Of a DNA stretch of 64,000 nt, positions 1 to 9,702 are shown one piece after another. The notes below the pieces were generated by a model. That model searched no databases, was not told where the DNA came from, and saw only the letters and a program-made list of their open reading frames with translations. Source of the stretch: Armatimonadota bacterium (GTDB lineage: Bacteria; Armatimonadota; Chthonomonadetes; Chthonomonadales; Chthonomonadaceae); NCBI GenBank assembly GCA_028871815.1, contig JAGWMJ010000003.1:124001-188000 (forward strand). Direction: 5' to 3'. The stretch's first letter is position 1. Each line of letters starts with the position of its first letter. The position numbers and the translations under genes were made by a program.

Positions 1-850
1 ACGGGTACCAGTGAGTGCCGAATGGCACGTAGACGCGCATGCGATATCCTTCGGCAACCAGTGCAGTCTGCAGATCACGCCGAATGCCATAGAGCATCTG
101 GAATTCGTATGCCTCCGGCTTGATGCTATGCTCGGCGGCGTAGCGTTGAACCCCGGCGATCATCGCCGGATCATGCGTGGCGAATCCGTGGTACAAGCCG
201 GAATCGAGTAGCATGCCGGCCAGACGAAGATAATTCGCGTCAACTTCGTGTTTGTGCCGAAAGGCAACAGTAGCTTGCTCCTTGTAGGCGCCTTTGCACA
301 AGCGTACCCGCACACCGGCCTTGAGCAGGGCTTTGACATCCTCCTCGCTTCGGTAAAGATACGCTTGAATCACCACGCCCACATTGTGCTGCGCCGGTGT
401 ACCATTCCACATCGCCATGCACGTATCGAGGGTGCGCTGCGTGTGGGAGCTGTCCTCCATGTCGATTCTTACAAAACCGTCGGAACCTGCAGCCGTGAGG
501 ATCCGACCGAGGGTTGCGCGGCACAACTGTTCATCAAAATCGAGGCCGAGCGCCGTCAGCTTCACCGAGATATTCGCGTCCAATTGCTCGCGGCGAATGT
601 GCTGCAGCATCTGAAGGGCTACGCACTCCGCCGCCTCAACCTCGCCGGCATCGGCTACACTTTCGCCTAGAAAATCGAGCGACACCGCAATCTTCTGTGC
701 GTTCAGCTGTCGGATCGGCTCAGTAGCTTCCTCAAGCGAGTCGCCCGCCACGAAACGCCGGGCAAGGCGCCTGGAAAGCCTGTTGTTCCGTGCGTACACT
801 TCCAACCAGTGCGAGCCGGCAAGCTGAAGCAAAAGCGTGCGTACGACCAA
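1..850 (-). CDS. Proline dehydrogenase, 3' end missing
   Basis: FAD-dependent oxidation of proline to pyrroline-5-carboxylate, the first step of proline catabolism. Reading the minus strand gives a continuous frame with the ProDH TIM-barrel landmarks: SVKLTALGL near residue 105, VRIDMED near 137, and VRVRLCKGAYKE near 190, which is the conserved substrate-pocket region. They are followed by the FATHDP and YEFQMLYGIR motifs. There is no ATG after the upstream in-frame TGA. The best start is TTG at 850, with GGGAG about 9 nt upstream, giving MVVRTLLLQLAG. The C-terminus runs off the window at base 1. It is the short monofunctional type, with no PutA-like N-terminal domain. It is divergent from the PLP enzyme at 1008. 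Family assignment is firm; start is moderate. Confidence 0.9.
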   Translation of the reverse strand, partial: MVVRTLLLQLAGSHWLEVYARNNRLSRRLARRFVAGDSLEEATEPIRQLNAQKIAVSLDFLGESVADAGEVEAAECVALQMLQHIRREQLDANISVKLTALGLDFDEQLCRATLGRILTAAGSDGFVRIDMEDSSHTQRTLDTCMAMWNGTPAQHNVGVVIQAYLYRSEEDVKALLKAGVRVRLCKGAYKEQATVAFRHKHEVDANYLRLAGMLLDSGLYHGFATHDPAMIAGVQRYAAEHSIKPEAYEFQMLYGIRRDLQTALVAEGYRMRVYVPFGTHWYP

Positions 851-1007
851 CGGAGTGTGCTCCCGAGCGTTGATTGGCAGGTGCGTGCCCGTGCGGGGCC
901 GAGTCCAGTTATATCATAGACTCTGGGCATGGCGATTTGCGCCCGTATGCCGGTCCGCTGGCGTAACGCAGCTCGATATACCATTCTAAATCGACTACGG
1001 AGATGGC

Positions 1008-2096
1008 ATGCAGAGTTTCTACGATTTGGATACGCCTGCGCTCATTGTTGATTGTGATCGGCTTGAGCGAAATATCACACGAATGTCACGAAGGGCAGAG
1101 GCAGGCGGAAAGCGGCTCATGCCGCACGCCAAAACCCACAAGTGCCCTGAAATCGCTCGACTACAACTCGCCGCAGGGGCGGCGGGTCTGACTTTGGCGA
1201 AGGTTTCAGAAGCCGAAGTCATGGCCGATCTGGGAGTGAACCTCTTCATTGCGAACCAACTGGTTGGTCCGCACAAATTGGAGAGGCTGACCAGTGTGCT
1301 GCGCCGCGTGCCGGTTCGCATTGCCATTGATGGAACCGATACTCTTCCCGCGCTGGCCGCCGCCGCTGCGGCCGCCGGCACTCAGATTGAGCTTTCGATA
1401 GAAGCGGATACCGGTCTCGGACGGGCTGGCGTACGCAGCGAAGGCGAAGCTGTAGAGTTGGCGCGTGAAATCAGCGCACGACCCGGGCTTCATCTCCACT
1501 CCATCTTTACGTACGAGGGTCACGTGATGCGCCTTGCCGAGGAACATGCGCGCGCCGCTGCAGCCGCAGCCGTCGCGAAGCAACTGCGCCATCTGGCCGA
1601 GGCTTTGGCTGCTGCCGGCACGCCCGTCGAGCATGTCAGTGTGGGTTCTACACCGGCGTCGCAATACATGGCCGGCGAGCCCGGAATCACCGAAATGCGC
1701 TGTGGAGTCTATGTATTCAACGACCGGATGGAGATGCGTCTAGGCGTGCCCGAGGAGGATTGCGCACTTTCCGTCCTTACTACGGTGATAAGCGTCCGGA
1801 CCGACGGCCGGATAATCGTGGACGCAGGAACAAAATCCCTGGCCGGAGACTGCCCATTCGAGGATCGAACCTACGGATCAGTCATCGGATGGCCGAGCCT
1901 AAAGTTTGCGGCGGCCAGTGAGGAGCACGGACACCTTCAGCTGCAGGAGGGTAGGGCGCCGCGCGTCGGCGAGAAGCTGCGGATCATTCCCAACCACGCG
2001 TGCACATGTATCAACATGCATAACCAGATGACGGCGGTACGCAATGAGGCCATTGAGGCGGTATGGCCCATCGCTACGCGCGGCTGTGTCCAGTAA
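1008..2096 (+). CDS. D-threonine aldolase / D-serine dehydratase-like PLP enzyme
   Basis: Fold-type III PLP enzyme of the DSD1/D-threonine aldolase group, which cleaves or dehydrates D-hydroxy amino acids with a divalent metal next to PLP. The N-terminal alanine-racemase-like barrel opens with DLDTPALIVD and carries HAKTHK at residues 40-45, which contains the PLP lysine. An S-V-G-S-T-P phosphate-binding segment lies near residue 210. Near residue 330 the NHACTCINMH segment supplies the His-x-Cys metal ligands typical of DSD1. At 362 aa it has the usual length. The ATG at 1008 follows GGAG with a 5-nt gap. Substrate (D-Thr, D-Ser or 3-hydroxy-D-Asp) cannot be decided from sequence. It ends 13 nt from the convergent selB. 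Confidence 0.88.
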   Translation: MQSFYDLDTPALIVDCDRLERNITRMSRRAEAGGKRLMPHAKTHKCPEIARLQLAAGAAGLTLAKVSEAEVMADLGVNLFIANQLVGPHKLERLTSVLRRVPVRIAIDGTDTLPALAAAAAAAGTQIELSIEADTGLGRAGVRSEGEAVELAREISARPGLHLHSIFTYEGHVMRLAEEHARAAAAAAVAKQLRHLAEALAAAGTPVEHVSVGSTPASQYMAGEPGITEMRCGVYVFNDRMEMRLGVPEEDCALSVLTTVISVRTDGRIIVDAGTKSLAGDCPFEDRTYGSVIGWPSLKFAAASEEHGHLQLQEGRAPRVGEKLRIIPNHACTCINMHNQMTAVRNEAIEAVWPIATRGCVQ

Positions 2097-2108
2097 CCGG
2101 CGAAACCA

Positions 2109-4004
2109 TCATTTCCCAGCCAGAATTCGCTCGTCGCCCTGCCGTTGAGTGAATCCGATCTCGTCCAGGTATTCGAGCGCCTGAAGCGCGAACTTTCGGT
2201 TCGTGGCAAATCGGTCGCGGAACCGCCCGACTGTCACAGAGCCGTTCCGGAGCACCTCGTCACGTACAGCCACTTTGATTGTGTCGAGGGTTTCCGTCAG
2301 ATAGTACAAACCGTCGCCGATGGGCGCAAAGCGACCCAGTGATACCCCGGCTGCCACCAGCGCCTGAACTGCATCCCGATGCGCCTTGACGTTGGCCGCC
2401 ACCTCGTCCATTGCAGGCGTTACAACGCCGGAATCGCGATAGATCGCTTCGATTCGCTGCAGGAGCTCGGTCTGCCGCTCGCTCAGCACGAGCCGAAATC
2501 CGGCAATACGGACCAGCGGTCCGTCCGTTTCCAAAACGCCCGCACTGCTCCAAAAGGCGATCAGCGCCGCAAAAAGCTTGCTTTCGACGCGTCGAGACAG
2601 GGCTGCTCGAAACTCCTCGCGCTGGGCGCCGGCCCGGAGCGGGTTGGTTCGATGGTACTCACCCAGCCACGCCACTGCACGGGCGGTCAGACGATCGGAC
2701 TGCTTCGTGTGCGCAATACCCCAGTTCGCCAGCGCGAGGGCATCGCCGCGCTCGAACAGGGTCTGCTCCATCGCCACTGCGTCGGTTGCGGAAAGGCCCA
2801 TTCGTGATGCAAACTCTGCATGCGAAAGGCCGAATTCCTCCTGGCTCAAGAGTGCGGCGCCCATCGCCGCGCCAGGCGCCTCCTCGCGCGCCTGAAGTGC
2901 TTCCAGCTGACGCCGGACGGAAAGTCGATTGGCTTTTGGCTGCGGGTCGGCCACTCGACCACCTGCAAGGGTCGCGCTCGGCGAACCCGCACGGATGATT
3001 ACAAGATCGCCGCGCAAACAGGCGAGCGCACGATCACTGCGGAATCGTGCAAAAACCGGCCCAATTGGCGCCATCGCATTGCCGACCCGCAATCTTCCCA
3101 GGCTTTCGGCGGCGCCGGTATGGAGTCGCACGCGCATTCCGTCACGCAGTCGGTGTCGCTGCGACGGCAGCCAGCGGAGTACCAGGTCGAGTTGCCGCGC
3201 GGCCGGGATCGCTCCCGGCACGCACAACTGAAAGCCGCGCTCCACCGCGGATGGATCGATGCCGGCCAGATTGACGGCCGTTCGTGTACCAGCCTCCGCG
3301 ACGTTCACCTTCGAGCCATGCACCTGGATGCCACGAATCCTGGCCGTGAATCCGCGCGGTGCGATCTCCACGGTATCGCCGGCGCGAAGCAACCCGGATG
3401 CCAGGGTTCCCGTCACCACGGTACCAAATCCCGCCATCGTAAACACGCGGTCCACCGGCAGCCGCGGCCCCAGTCGTAAATCCCGTTCAGCCGCACGGCT
3501 TGCCGCCGCCATCAACTGCTGTCGCAGCTGCTCCAGGCCGCGACCGGTACGCACCGAGACGCGTACGATCGGTGCGCCGGAAAGTCTCGTTTCGGCGATA
3601 TGCAGCCGAATATCGGCTTCTACCTCATCGGCCCACTCCTCCTCAACCAGATCGGCTTTGGTTATCGCCACAACGCCGTTAGAAATCTCCAGGAGGTCGA
3701 GGATCTCCAGATGCTCAGCTGTCTGTGGCATTACGCTCTCATCTGCGGCAACCACCAACAGGGCTACGTCGATTCCCGTGGCGCCAGCCAGCATATTTCG
3801 GATGAAGCGTTCATGTCCGGGTACATCCACAACACCCGCGATTTGACCGTTCGGCAGCTTGAGCGCAGCGAATCCGATATCGATCGTCATCCCGCGCTCG
3901 CGCTCTTCCGGCAGTCGGTCCGGATGAAGGCCCGTAAGCGCCTCTATGAGGCTGCTCTTGCCGTGGTCAACGTGGCCAGCGGTACCGATAATAATGTGCT
4001 TCAC
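2109..4004 (-). CDS. selB: Selenocysteine-specific elongation factor SelB
   Basis: EF-Tu-like GTPase that delivers Sec-tRNA(Sec) to UGA codons followed by a SECIS element. The GTPase domain has G1 GHVDHGKS, G3 DVPGHE and G4 TKAD within the first 120 residues. Two EF-Tu-like beta-barrels follow, then a long C-terminal region that fits the winged-helix repeats that bind SECIS RNA. The length of 631 aa is close to that of E. coli SelB. I chose GTG at 4004 (VKHIIIGTAGHVDHGK), because longer starts would run far into the upstream asparaginase gene, which ends at 4024. No selA, selD or tRNA-Sec gene is in the window. It is the last gene of the minus-strand run that starts near 9702. Confidence 0.93.
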   Translation of the reverse strand: MKHIIIGTAGHVDHGKSSLIEALTGLHPDRLPEERERGMTIDIGFAALKLPNGQIAGVVDVPGHERFIRNMLAGATGIDVALLVVAADESVMPQTAEHLEILDLLEISNGVVAITKADLVEEEWADEVEADIRLHIAETRLSGAPIVRVSVRTGRGLEQLRQQLMAAASRAAERDLRLGPRLPVDRVFTMAGFGTVVTGTLASGLLRAGDTVEIAPRGFTARIRGIQVHGSKVNVAEAGTRTAVNLAGIDPSAVERGFQLCVPGAIPAARQLDLVLRWLPSQRHRLRDGMRVRLHTGAAESLGRLRVGNAMAPIGPVFARFRSDRALACLRGDLVIIRAGSPSATLAGGRVADPQPKANRLSVRRQLEALQAREEAPGAAMGAALLSQEEFGLSHAEFASRMGLSATDAVAMEQTLFERGDALALANWGIAHTKQSDRLTARAVAWLGEYHRTNPLRAGAQREEFRAALSRRVESKLFAALIAFWSSAGVLETDGPLVRIAGFRLVLSERQTELLQRIEAIYRDSGVVTPAMDEVAANVKAHRDAVQALVAAGVSLGRFAPIGDGLYYLTETLDTIKVAVRDEVLRNGSVTVGRFRDRFATNRKFALQALEYLDEIGFTQRQGDERILAGK

Positions 4005-4023
4005 AGATCGTGCCCAGGCACTG

Positions 4024-4995
4024 TCAATCCTGCGATTTGATGGGCGCAAACTCTGCGAGCGAGGCGTACGGTCCTTCAATCAGCCGGGCAGCTCGGTCAT
4101 CGGCGCGCGCCCAAACCCACCCGCGTCGTCCAGACTCGAACCCCGAGAACGATGCACACGAGCCGACGTCACCATCTTTCCGCACAGCAATGACGGCCGC
4201 GCCATAGTCACCGTGGCGCTCGGGTGGGCGTTTCCGCAGCAGATAACGGATCGCGGCAACACAAGCCTCTTCGGCGCCCATGCCAAGTTCCATCAGGTGT
4301 ACCACGCGGTACGAGAGGCACACCTTCATGATCTCATCACCGTGACCGGTTGCCGCGGCGGCGCCAACCTCGTTATCTGCGTAGAGTCCGGAACCAATGA
4401 TCGGCGAGTCACCGACGCGGCCCGGTACCTTCCAGGCCATACCGCTCGTGGTGCAGCCGGCGCCGATGTTGCCGTCGGAATCCCGTGCAACCAAACCGAT
4501 CGTGTCGTGGGTATCGCTGGGACGGCGAGGTGGTTCTGATGCCGGCTCGTCGAAGTGCGCTACTTGCGGCGCCAATCTCTGCTCCAGCCACTCTGCATAG
4601 CGGGCGCGCGAGTTCTCCGTCTGCAGGTCGCCTTCGCGCGCGCCGTTTTGAATGGCAAACCTCCTCGCATTGTGACCAACCAGCATGGTGTGCGGGGTGC
4701 GGCGGCCAATCATTCGCGCTACCGAAATTGGGCGGACAATTCCCGTCAGAGAGGCAACGGCGCCGGCTTCATGTTCAGGACCGCCCATGATAGCAGCATC
4801 CAGCTCGATGACGCCTTCCGCGTTCGGCATGCCACCGGTCCCAACGGAGGTGACCGACACATCATCCTCCGTCACGTTAGCTGCGCGCTCAATTGCCTCC
4901 AGTACCGATGCGCCGCGGCTCAACTCTTCGTATCCGCGCTGCGCCGCGAGCAGCCCAAAGGGCCAGGTGGCAAGAAAAATCGGTTGATGCGTCAT
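4024..4995 (-). CDS. N4-(beta-N-acetylglucosaminyl)-L-asparaginase / isoaspartyl peptidase family
   Basis: Ntn-hydrolase of peptidase family T2 that self-cleaves into alpha and beta chains and hydrolyses glycosyl-asparagine or isoaspartyl bonds. The cleavage site is seen in DTHDTIGLVARD near residue 165, where the Thr of HDTIG becomes the N-terminal nucleophile. The strongly conserved CTTSGMAWKVPGRVGDSP and GSGLYADNEVGAA segments follow, then the ATGHGDEIM motif. No clear signal peptide is visible. The 323-aa length is normal. Its start overlaps the end of the FGGY kinase by 4 nt (ATGA), so the two are translationally coupled. Glycosylasparaginase fits better than plant-type asparaginase because of the VGDSPIIGSGLYAD pattern. 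Confidence 0.9.
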   Translation of the reverse strand: MTHQPIFLATWPFGLLAAQRGYEELSRGASVLEAIERAANVTEDDVSVTSVGTGGMPNAEGVIELDAAIMGGPEHEAGAVASLTGIVRPISVARMIGRRTPHTMLVGHNARRFAIQNGAREGDLQTENSRARYAEWLEQRLAPQVAHFDEPASEPPRRPSDTHDTIGLVARDSDGNIGAGCTTSGMAWKVPGRVGDSPIIGSGLYADNEVGAAAATGHGDEIMKVCLSYRVVHLMELGMGAEEACVAAIRYLLRKRPPERHGDYGAAVIAVRKDGDVGSCASFSGFESGRRGWVWARADDRAARLIEGPYASLAEFAPIKSQD

Positions 4996-6668
4996 TCGAC
5001 TGCGGCTCCAAACTTCTTCATGCTTTCCCGTCGAAGCAGCTGCTGCCGATACATCTCTCGGAAGATTGTAAACCGAGCGTCATGATACGCGGCAGTCGCT
5101 GGATTCGGCCGGATTATTTCGCCGGCGGACGCCATACCCTGCATCGCCTCTACCAGTGTCGAATACGCGCCGCTAGCTACCGCGCCAAGCATGGCGCTGC
5201 CAAGTAGCACCGCCTCGGATTCACGCGGCAAGATCAGGTTAAGGCCCGTTGCATCGGCATGCTCACGCAGCCACAGCGGATTACGGGTGCCGCCACCGGT
5301 TACGTAGAGCGTGTTGATGTGGTAACCGGCTTCGTTCAGCGCGCGCACAATATCCCGAGACCCGTACGCCACGGCCTGCACTGTGGCGTAGTACTGCACC
5401 GCTTGTGTACTTATCGAAGTATCCAGCGAAATGCCATCGAAAACCGCGCGAGCATGCGGGTCGGCATGGGGCGACCGGTTGCCGATAAAATAGGGTAGCA
5501 CGTGAAAGTCGCGCGTGACGAACGCGGGAATCGCCAGCGACTCGGCCGCAGCGAGCCTTGCCACCTCGTTGTTGAGCAGTTCGTAGACGGTTGATCCAGT
5601 GTTCTCCGCCTCGGCGCGCAGACGCGCGGCGTTTGGATGGGCGTCGATTGCATAATCGATCCCGCTGCCACCGGAGCTTTGCCCGCCCTCCGTCAACCAC
5701 ATATCGGGAACCATCGCGCCGTAATACGGCCCCCACAATCCGGGAATAAAGCGCCGCTCAGTTGATACGGCCATGTGGCAGTTGCTCGTGCCGCCAATCA
5801 GGGCCATCGCCGTCTCGAATGGCTTCTCCGAGGAATCTACGGACTGCCGTGCAGCACCAAGCACTCCCAGCCCACCAGCATGTGCGTCAATCATGCCGGT
5901 GCCCACAACGCAGGTTGTGCTCAGGCCGGTCTCGTGGGCCGCTTCCGGAGTCAAACCACCCAGCGGCGATCCCATGGAGCGCACATCGACCGACACCTTA
6001 CGCTCCCGGAATGCGTCGTCGATACCAATGGCCGCCAGATAGGCCGGATCGAACCGGTGCTCATGTGCCAGCCACGTCCATTTGCAGGTCAATGTACAGA
6101 CACTGGCCGCAAAAACCCCACTTGCCTTCCATGCCAGGAAATCGGCCAGGTCCATAAAGCGGCCTGCGGCTCGCCATGTCGACGGATGGTTACGCTTCAG
6201 CCAAAGCAGCTTCGGCGTCTCCATCTCGGGCGACATTCGGTCACCTACAAACTTGAGTACATCGTAGCCGCCCTCGGTGATCTCATCCGCCTCGCGCAGC
6301 GCACGGTGGTCCATCCAAACAATTACGTTACGCTCCGCGTCACCTGCCGGGTGAACGGAGAGCGGCTCGCCATTACGATCCAGCACCACAAGCGAGCAGG
6401 TCGCGTCAAAGCCGATGCCAGCCACAAGTCGCGGCTCAATGCCGGAGTCGGAAAGGCACCGGCGCGTTACGGCACATACGGCACGCCAAATGTCGTTGGA
6501 GGACTGCTCTACATGATCCGGCTCCGGATACCAGAGCTGAATCGGGTGTGCAGCCGTAGCGACCCGCTGCCCGTCCAGCCGGAACAAGCCGGCCCGGACG
6601 CTGGCAGTGCCTGCATCCACGCCGATCACAAAGCGTTCCGTATCGCTAGGCAAGTGCAATCTCCCCAT
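4992..6668 (-). CDS. FGGY-family carbohydrate kinase (pentulose/ribulokinase-like)
   Basis: ATP-dependent sugar kinase of the FGGY family. The N-terminal ATPase motif VIGVDAGTASVRAGLF lies at residues 14-29, and GIGFDATCSLVVLD and WMDHRA follow. In the C-terminal half, GGTSNCHM and VTGGGTRNPLWLREHAD form the second actin-like domain. The 558-aa length and the FDATCS and MSPEMETPKLLWLKRN patterns match the D-ribulokinase/ribitol kinase-like branch rather than xylulokinase or glycerol kinase. The exact substrate is inferred only at the level of a ketopentose or polyol. The start at 6668 lies inside the 3' end of dapF (23-nt overlap), and no clear ribosome site is seen, consistent with coupling to dapF. 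Confidence 0.87.
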   Translation of the reverse strand: MGRLHLPSDTERFVIGVDAGTASVRAGLFRLDGQRVATAAHPIQLWYPEPDHVEQSSNDIWRAVCAVTRRCLSDSGIEPRLVAGIGFDATCSLVVLDRNGEPLSVHPAGDAERNVIVWMDHRALREADEITEGGYDVLKFVGDRMSPEMETPKLLWLKRNHPSTWRAAGRFMDLADFLAWKASGVFAASVCTLTCKWTWLAHEHRFDPAYLAAIGIDDAFRERKVSVDVRSMGSPLGGLTPEAAHETGLSTTCVVGTGMIDAHAGGLGVLGAARQSVDSSEKPFETAMALIGGTSNCHMAVSTERRFIPGLWGPYYGAMVPDMWLTEGGQSSGGSGIDYAIDAHPNAARLRAEAENTGSTVYELLNNEVARLAAAESLAIPAFVTRDFHVLPYFIGNRSPHADPHARAVFDGISLDTSISTQAVQYYATVQAVAYGSRDIVRALNEAGYHINTLYVTGGGTRNPLWLREHADATGLNLILPRESEAVLLGSAMLGAVASGAYSTLVEAMQGMASAGEIIRPNPATAAYHDARFTIFREMYRQQLLRRESMKKFGAAVE

Positions 6669-7506
6669 GAAACGCCACGGCGGCCGGACCTGTCATCACG
6701 ACGCGACTATCGCCCAACCACTCCACCGAGAGGTCGCCACCGGGCAGATGTACGGTAACGTGGCGTGCCGTTAGCCGATTGAGGACGCTGGCGACTACGG
6801 CGGCGCACGCTCCGGTCCCACATGCCAGCGTCTCACCGGCGCCACGTTCCCACGTGCGAACCTTGATCTCGTTTCGTCCGAGTACCTGAACAAACTGAAC
6901 GTTCGTTCGGCTCGGAAACAGCCGGTGACTCTCGATTAGCGGACCGAGACGACTTACCGCAGCTGCACCGGCGTCGGCAACGAAAAGCACAGCGTGAGGG
7001 TTGCCCATCGACACCGCTGTGATCTCCACCTTCTTGCCATCTACGTTGATCGTCTGACCAACGACGGGGCCGTCACCATCGACCCGCATTGGAATAAGCT
7101 TCGGCTTTAGTACCGGCTCACCCATATCCACACGGACGCTGACAAATGCGCCATTTCGGACATCCAGGCGAAGGTTCTTCACGCCGGCCAGCGTCTCCAC
7201 CGTTAATTGACGGCCGTTAGTCAGGCCCGCATCGTACACCCAGCGTGCGAAGCACCGGATTCCGTTGCCGCACATCTCCGCCTCGGTGCCATCGGGGTTG
7301 AACATGCGCATGCGGAAGTCCGCGCTTCTGGACGGCAGTACGAGGATGAGGCCGTCGCCGCCGATGCCGAAGCGCCGATCGTTCAGGGCAATGCTCCAGC
7401 CCGGTAAGCGCTCTTCGGACAGGGCGTCGTGGAGGCAATTGATTACGACAAAGTCGTTGCCAATACCGTGCATCTTGGTAAATGGCAAGGTCGCAAGCTG
7501 AGCCAT
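6646..7506 (-). CDS. dapF: Diaminopimelate epimerase
   Basis: Interconverts LL- and meso-diaminopimelate for lysine and peptidoglycan synthesis. It is a PLP-independent two-cysteine racemase. Both catalytic cysteines are visible: the first in AEMCGNGIRCFARW near residue 80, the second in ETLACGTGACAAVV near 225. The N-terminal FTKMHGIGNDFVV and GIGGDGLI are diagnostic. The 286-aa length is normal. Its ATG at 7504-7506 is directly next to the TAA of hfq (7507-7509), so hfq and dapF are co-transcribed. Meso-DAP use fits a diderm peptidoglycan. Confidence 0.96.
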   Translation of the reverse strand: MAQLATLPFTKMHGIGNDFVVINCLHDALSEERLPGWSIALNDRRFGIGGDGLILVLPSRSADFRMRMFNPDGTEAEMCGNGIRCFARWVYDAGLTNGRQLTVETLAGVKNLRLDVRNGAFVSVRVDMGEPVLKPKLIPMRVDGDGPVVGQTINVDGKKVEITAVSMGNPHAVLFVADAGAAAVSRLGPLIESHRLFPSRTNVQFVQVLGRNEIKVRTWERGAGETLACGTGACAAVVASVLNRLTARHVTVHLPGGDLSVEWLGDSRVVMTGPAAVAFHGEIALA

Positions 7507-7857
7507 TTACACAGTCGCCTCGGCGCTGACGGACTCGTCTTCGGCCACCTCCGAAACTTCACCGTCGGACTCAACCACCTGACGCGCTCTATCGCCGGAA
7601 TGCTCGCTCCGTGGTTCACGATGAGCATCCTGATGGAAGTTTGGCACAGGCCGGCTGGGCACAATCGAGGTTACTGCGTGCTTGTACACAAGCTGGGTCG
7701 GCTTGCCGCCGGAATCGAGCAGGATCGTAAACGCATCGAATCCGCGCACGTATCCCCGCAACTGCACACTGCCGATCAGGTAGATCGTCACGCCGATATT
7801 CTCTTTGCGCACTTGATTCAGGAATATGTCCTGAAGGTTCAATTGCATTTTGTTCAT
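7507..7857 (-). CDS. hfq: RNA chaperone Hfq with extended C-terminal tail
   Basis: Sm-like hexameric RNA chaperone for sRNA-mRNA regulation. The Sm core spans about residues 3-70. It starts with [22 protein letters not shown], has the Sm1 G-x-V-x-G-F-D-x-F-T-I-L-L pattern, and ends in the Sm2 [14 protein letters not shown], which is the classical YKHAI motif with Val for Ile. A hydrophilic acidic tail of about 45 residues follows and looks disordered. It lies between miaA and dapF; the miaA-hfq neighbourhood is known in many bacteria. GGGGGA precedes the ATG at 7857, and a second in-frame ATG lies at 7848. The 52-nt gap to miaA holds nothing recognisable. Confidence 0.93.
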   Translation of the reverse strand: MNKMQLNLQDIFLNQVRKENIGVTIYLIGSVQLRGYVRGFDAFTILLDSGGKPTQLVYKHAVTSIVPSRPVPNFHQDAHREPRSEHSGDRARQVVESDGEVSEVAEDESVSAEATV

Positions 7858-7909
7858 AACGAAATTCCCCCATATAAAGGATTTGGGAAAGAAAGCCCGG
7901 CACTGCAGC

Positions 7910-8914
7910 TCAGGCCGGAATTTGGTATGAGGAGGTTACGGCCGCGCCTTCGCTGTTATCCGTACCATCCACGCTATCCGTGCGCTCGACGCGGCGCACT
8001 ATCTCATCGGCAATGTCAGCGGCCGACCTGCCATCTGCGGTTATCCATATCAGCTCCGGTTCGGCCCGCAACCAGGTTAGTTGGCGGCGAGCATAGCGTC
8101 GCGTATTTCGCGTTATGGTTTCGGCAAGCGCACTCTCCGCGATTAAACCCTCCTTTACCTGAAGTATCTCCCGATAGCCGAGCGACCGAAACCCGGCGGC
8201 GCTGGCATGAACACCGGAGGCCAAAAGCAGATCTATCTCCGCCACGAGGCCACGAGCCAACATCGCTTCAACCCGGTCCTGGATTCTGCGGTAGAGGCAT
8301 TCACGATCCAGATCCAGTCCAAATACTACCCATTTCGTTCGCGGACCGCCGCCGGGCGCGAACTGCCGCATGGAAAGTGGTACTCCCGTGGCCCGAAATA
8401 CCTCCAATGCCCTCTCTACGCGCACGCGATTGTTCGGGTGTACCGTGCGCGCGGTATCTGGATCCACCCGTTCGAGTTCCTGATACAGATCCGCCGCACC
8501 GCGCTGTTGCATTTCATGATGCAATGCGGCTCGGATTTCTGGGACTGCGGGCAAGCTGCCAAGGCTCCATCCACGGACCAGCGCGCGGATGTAGAGACCC
8601 GTGCCTCCACAGACGATTACGCGGCGAGCTCGTCTGCGAATCGCATCCACTGCACATTCTGCGGCTTCTTTCCACCTTGCCGCATTGAATGCTTCGTCCG
8701 GGTCGGCGCAATCCACGAGGTGAAATCGGACTTTCCGCTGCTCATCCGGCGTCGGCTTGGCTGTACCGATGTCAAACTTCCGGTATACCTGCGAGGAGTC
8801 GGCATTGATGACCTCGCCGCTCAGTCGCTGCGCCAACTCCACGGCGACTGCGGTTTTGCCGCTCGCCGTTGGCCCCGTAACGACAATGCTCGCCGGAATA
8901 CCGCTGCAGGTCAC
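7910..8914 (-). CDS. miaA: tRNA dimethylallyltransferase
   Basis: Transfers a dimethylallyl group to A37 of tRNAs reading UNN codons. The P-loop [15 protein letters not shown] is at residues 13-27, [17 protein letters not shown] follows near 39-55, and the [13 protein letters not shown]-type motif is near 100. The zinc-finger extension of eukaryotic homologs is absent. It lies upstream of hfq on the same strand, the order seen in Proteobacteria and elsewhere. The last residues (about 300-334) are poorly conserved. The 334-aa length is slightly above the bacterial norm of about 310. Confidence 0.95.
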   Translation of the reverse strand: MTCSGIPASIVVTGPTASGKTAVAVELAQRLSGEVINADSSQVYRKFDIGTAKPTPDEQRKVRFHLVDCADPDEAFNAARWKEAAECAVDAIRRRARRVIVCGGTGLYIRALVRGWSLGSLPAVPEIRAALHHEMQQRGAADLYQELERVDPDTARTVHPNNRVRVERALEVFRATGVPLSMRQFAPGGGPRTKWVVFGLDLDRECLYRRIQDRVEAMLARGLVAEIDLLLASGVHASAAGFRSLGYREILQVKEGLIAESALAETITRNTRRYARRQLTWLRAEPELIWITADGRSAADIADEIVRRVERTDSVDGTDNSEGAAVTSSYQIPA

Positions 8915-8964
8915 AGTGCACCTATGCAGCAGTCTCTAATGATCACCGCAATCCGTGACATGAG

Positions 8965-9702
8965 CTACCCACCTGTTGCGTCACCCAATAGCTCGCCGGG
9001 CGCCACAACATGGATGCGCCCAGCGTATTCCGCAGGTACCAGCTCCTTCATCGCTGCGGGCGTACCTGTGAGCGTTGGAAAAGTGCCGTAGTGGAACGGC
9101 AAGACGTGCGGGTAACCCAATAGACGCATCGCGTGGGCGGCCTGGCGTGGTCCCATCGTGTAGTAGCCGCCGATCGGCAAAAGCGCCAGATGTGGTGCGT
9201 ACAGCTCACGGATGAGCGCCATATCACCGAACACGCCGGTATCGCCTGCCGCATATACGACCAGGCCATCGCTGAATTCAATCACAAAGCCAACCGGGTC
9301 TCCGCCGGATACCAGCGTGCCGTCCGGCTCCGTAAAGCTGCTTGTATGGACCGCCTGGACAAAGGAGACTTTGGCGCCACATACCGGCACCTCACCATCG
9401 ATGTTTGCGCCTTCCAGGTTGGTTACGCCGTGCGACGATAGCCAGCCGGCGACCTCTATCACGCCCAGGGCATGGCACTCCGGATTGGACTGCAGCAAGC
9501 GGACGGCGTCGCCAACATGGTCGGAGTGAAGATGAGTAATCAACATCGCATCCAAAGGGCCGGGATCGGTGCGGTACGCCTCCGGACACTGCGGGTTGTC
9601 CGTCAGGAATGGATCCAACATGATGCGCTTGCCGGCCGGCGTTTCAAACAGAAACGTTGCATGTCCTAAAAACCGCAAACTGGTAGCAAATCCCAGGCTC
9701 AA
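8965..9702 (-). CDS. Metallo-beta-lactamase-fold hydrolase (UPF0173 type)
   Basis: Cytoplasmic metal-dependent hydrolase of the UPF0173/YtkL group; its substrate is not known. The metal-binding H-x-H-x-D-H motif is present as ITHLHSDHVGDA at about residues 54-65. The upstream DPFLTDNP and downstream AAGDTGVFGDM segments give further ligands, and a C-terminal His (PFHYGTFP) is typical of the family. The 245-aa length is normal. It is the first gene of the minus-strand run leading to miaA and is divergent from fabI. The 151-nt gap between them has no promoter that I can assign with confidence. Confidence 0.88.
   Translation of the reverse strand: MSLGFATSLRFLGHATFLFETPAGKRIMLDPFLTDNPQCPEAYRTDPGPLDAMLITHLHSDHVGDAVRLLQSNPECHALGVIEVAGWLSSHGVTNLEGANIDGEVPVCGAKVSFVQAVHTSSFTEPDGTLVSGGDPVGFVIEFSDGLVVYAAGDTGVFGDMALIRELYAPHLALLPIGGYYTMGPRQAAHAMRLLGYPHVLPFHYGTFPTLTGTPAAMKELVPAEYAGRIHVVAPGELLGDATGG

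Noticed and set aside
7429-8688. 419-aa plus-strand open frame
   Set aside because: It lies opposite dapF, hfq and miaA, which are unmistakable; it is a high-GC shadow.
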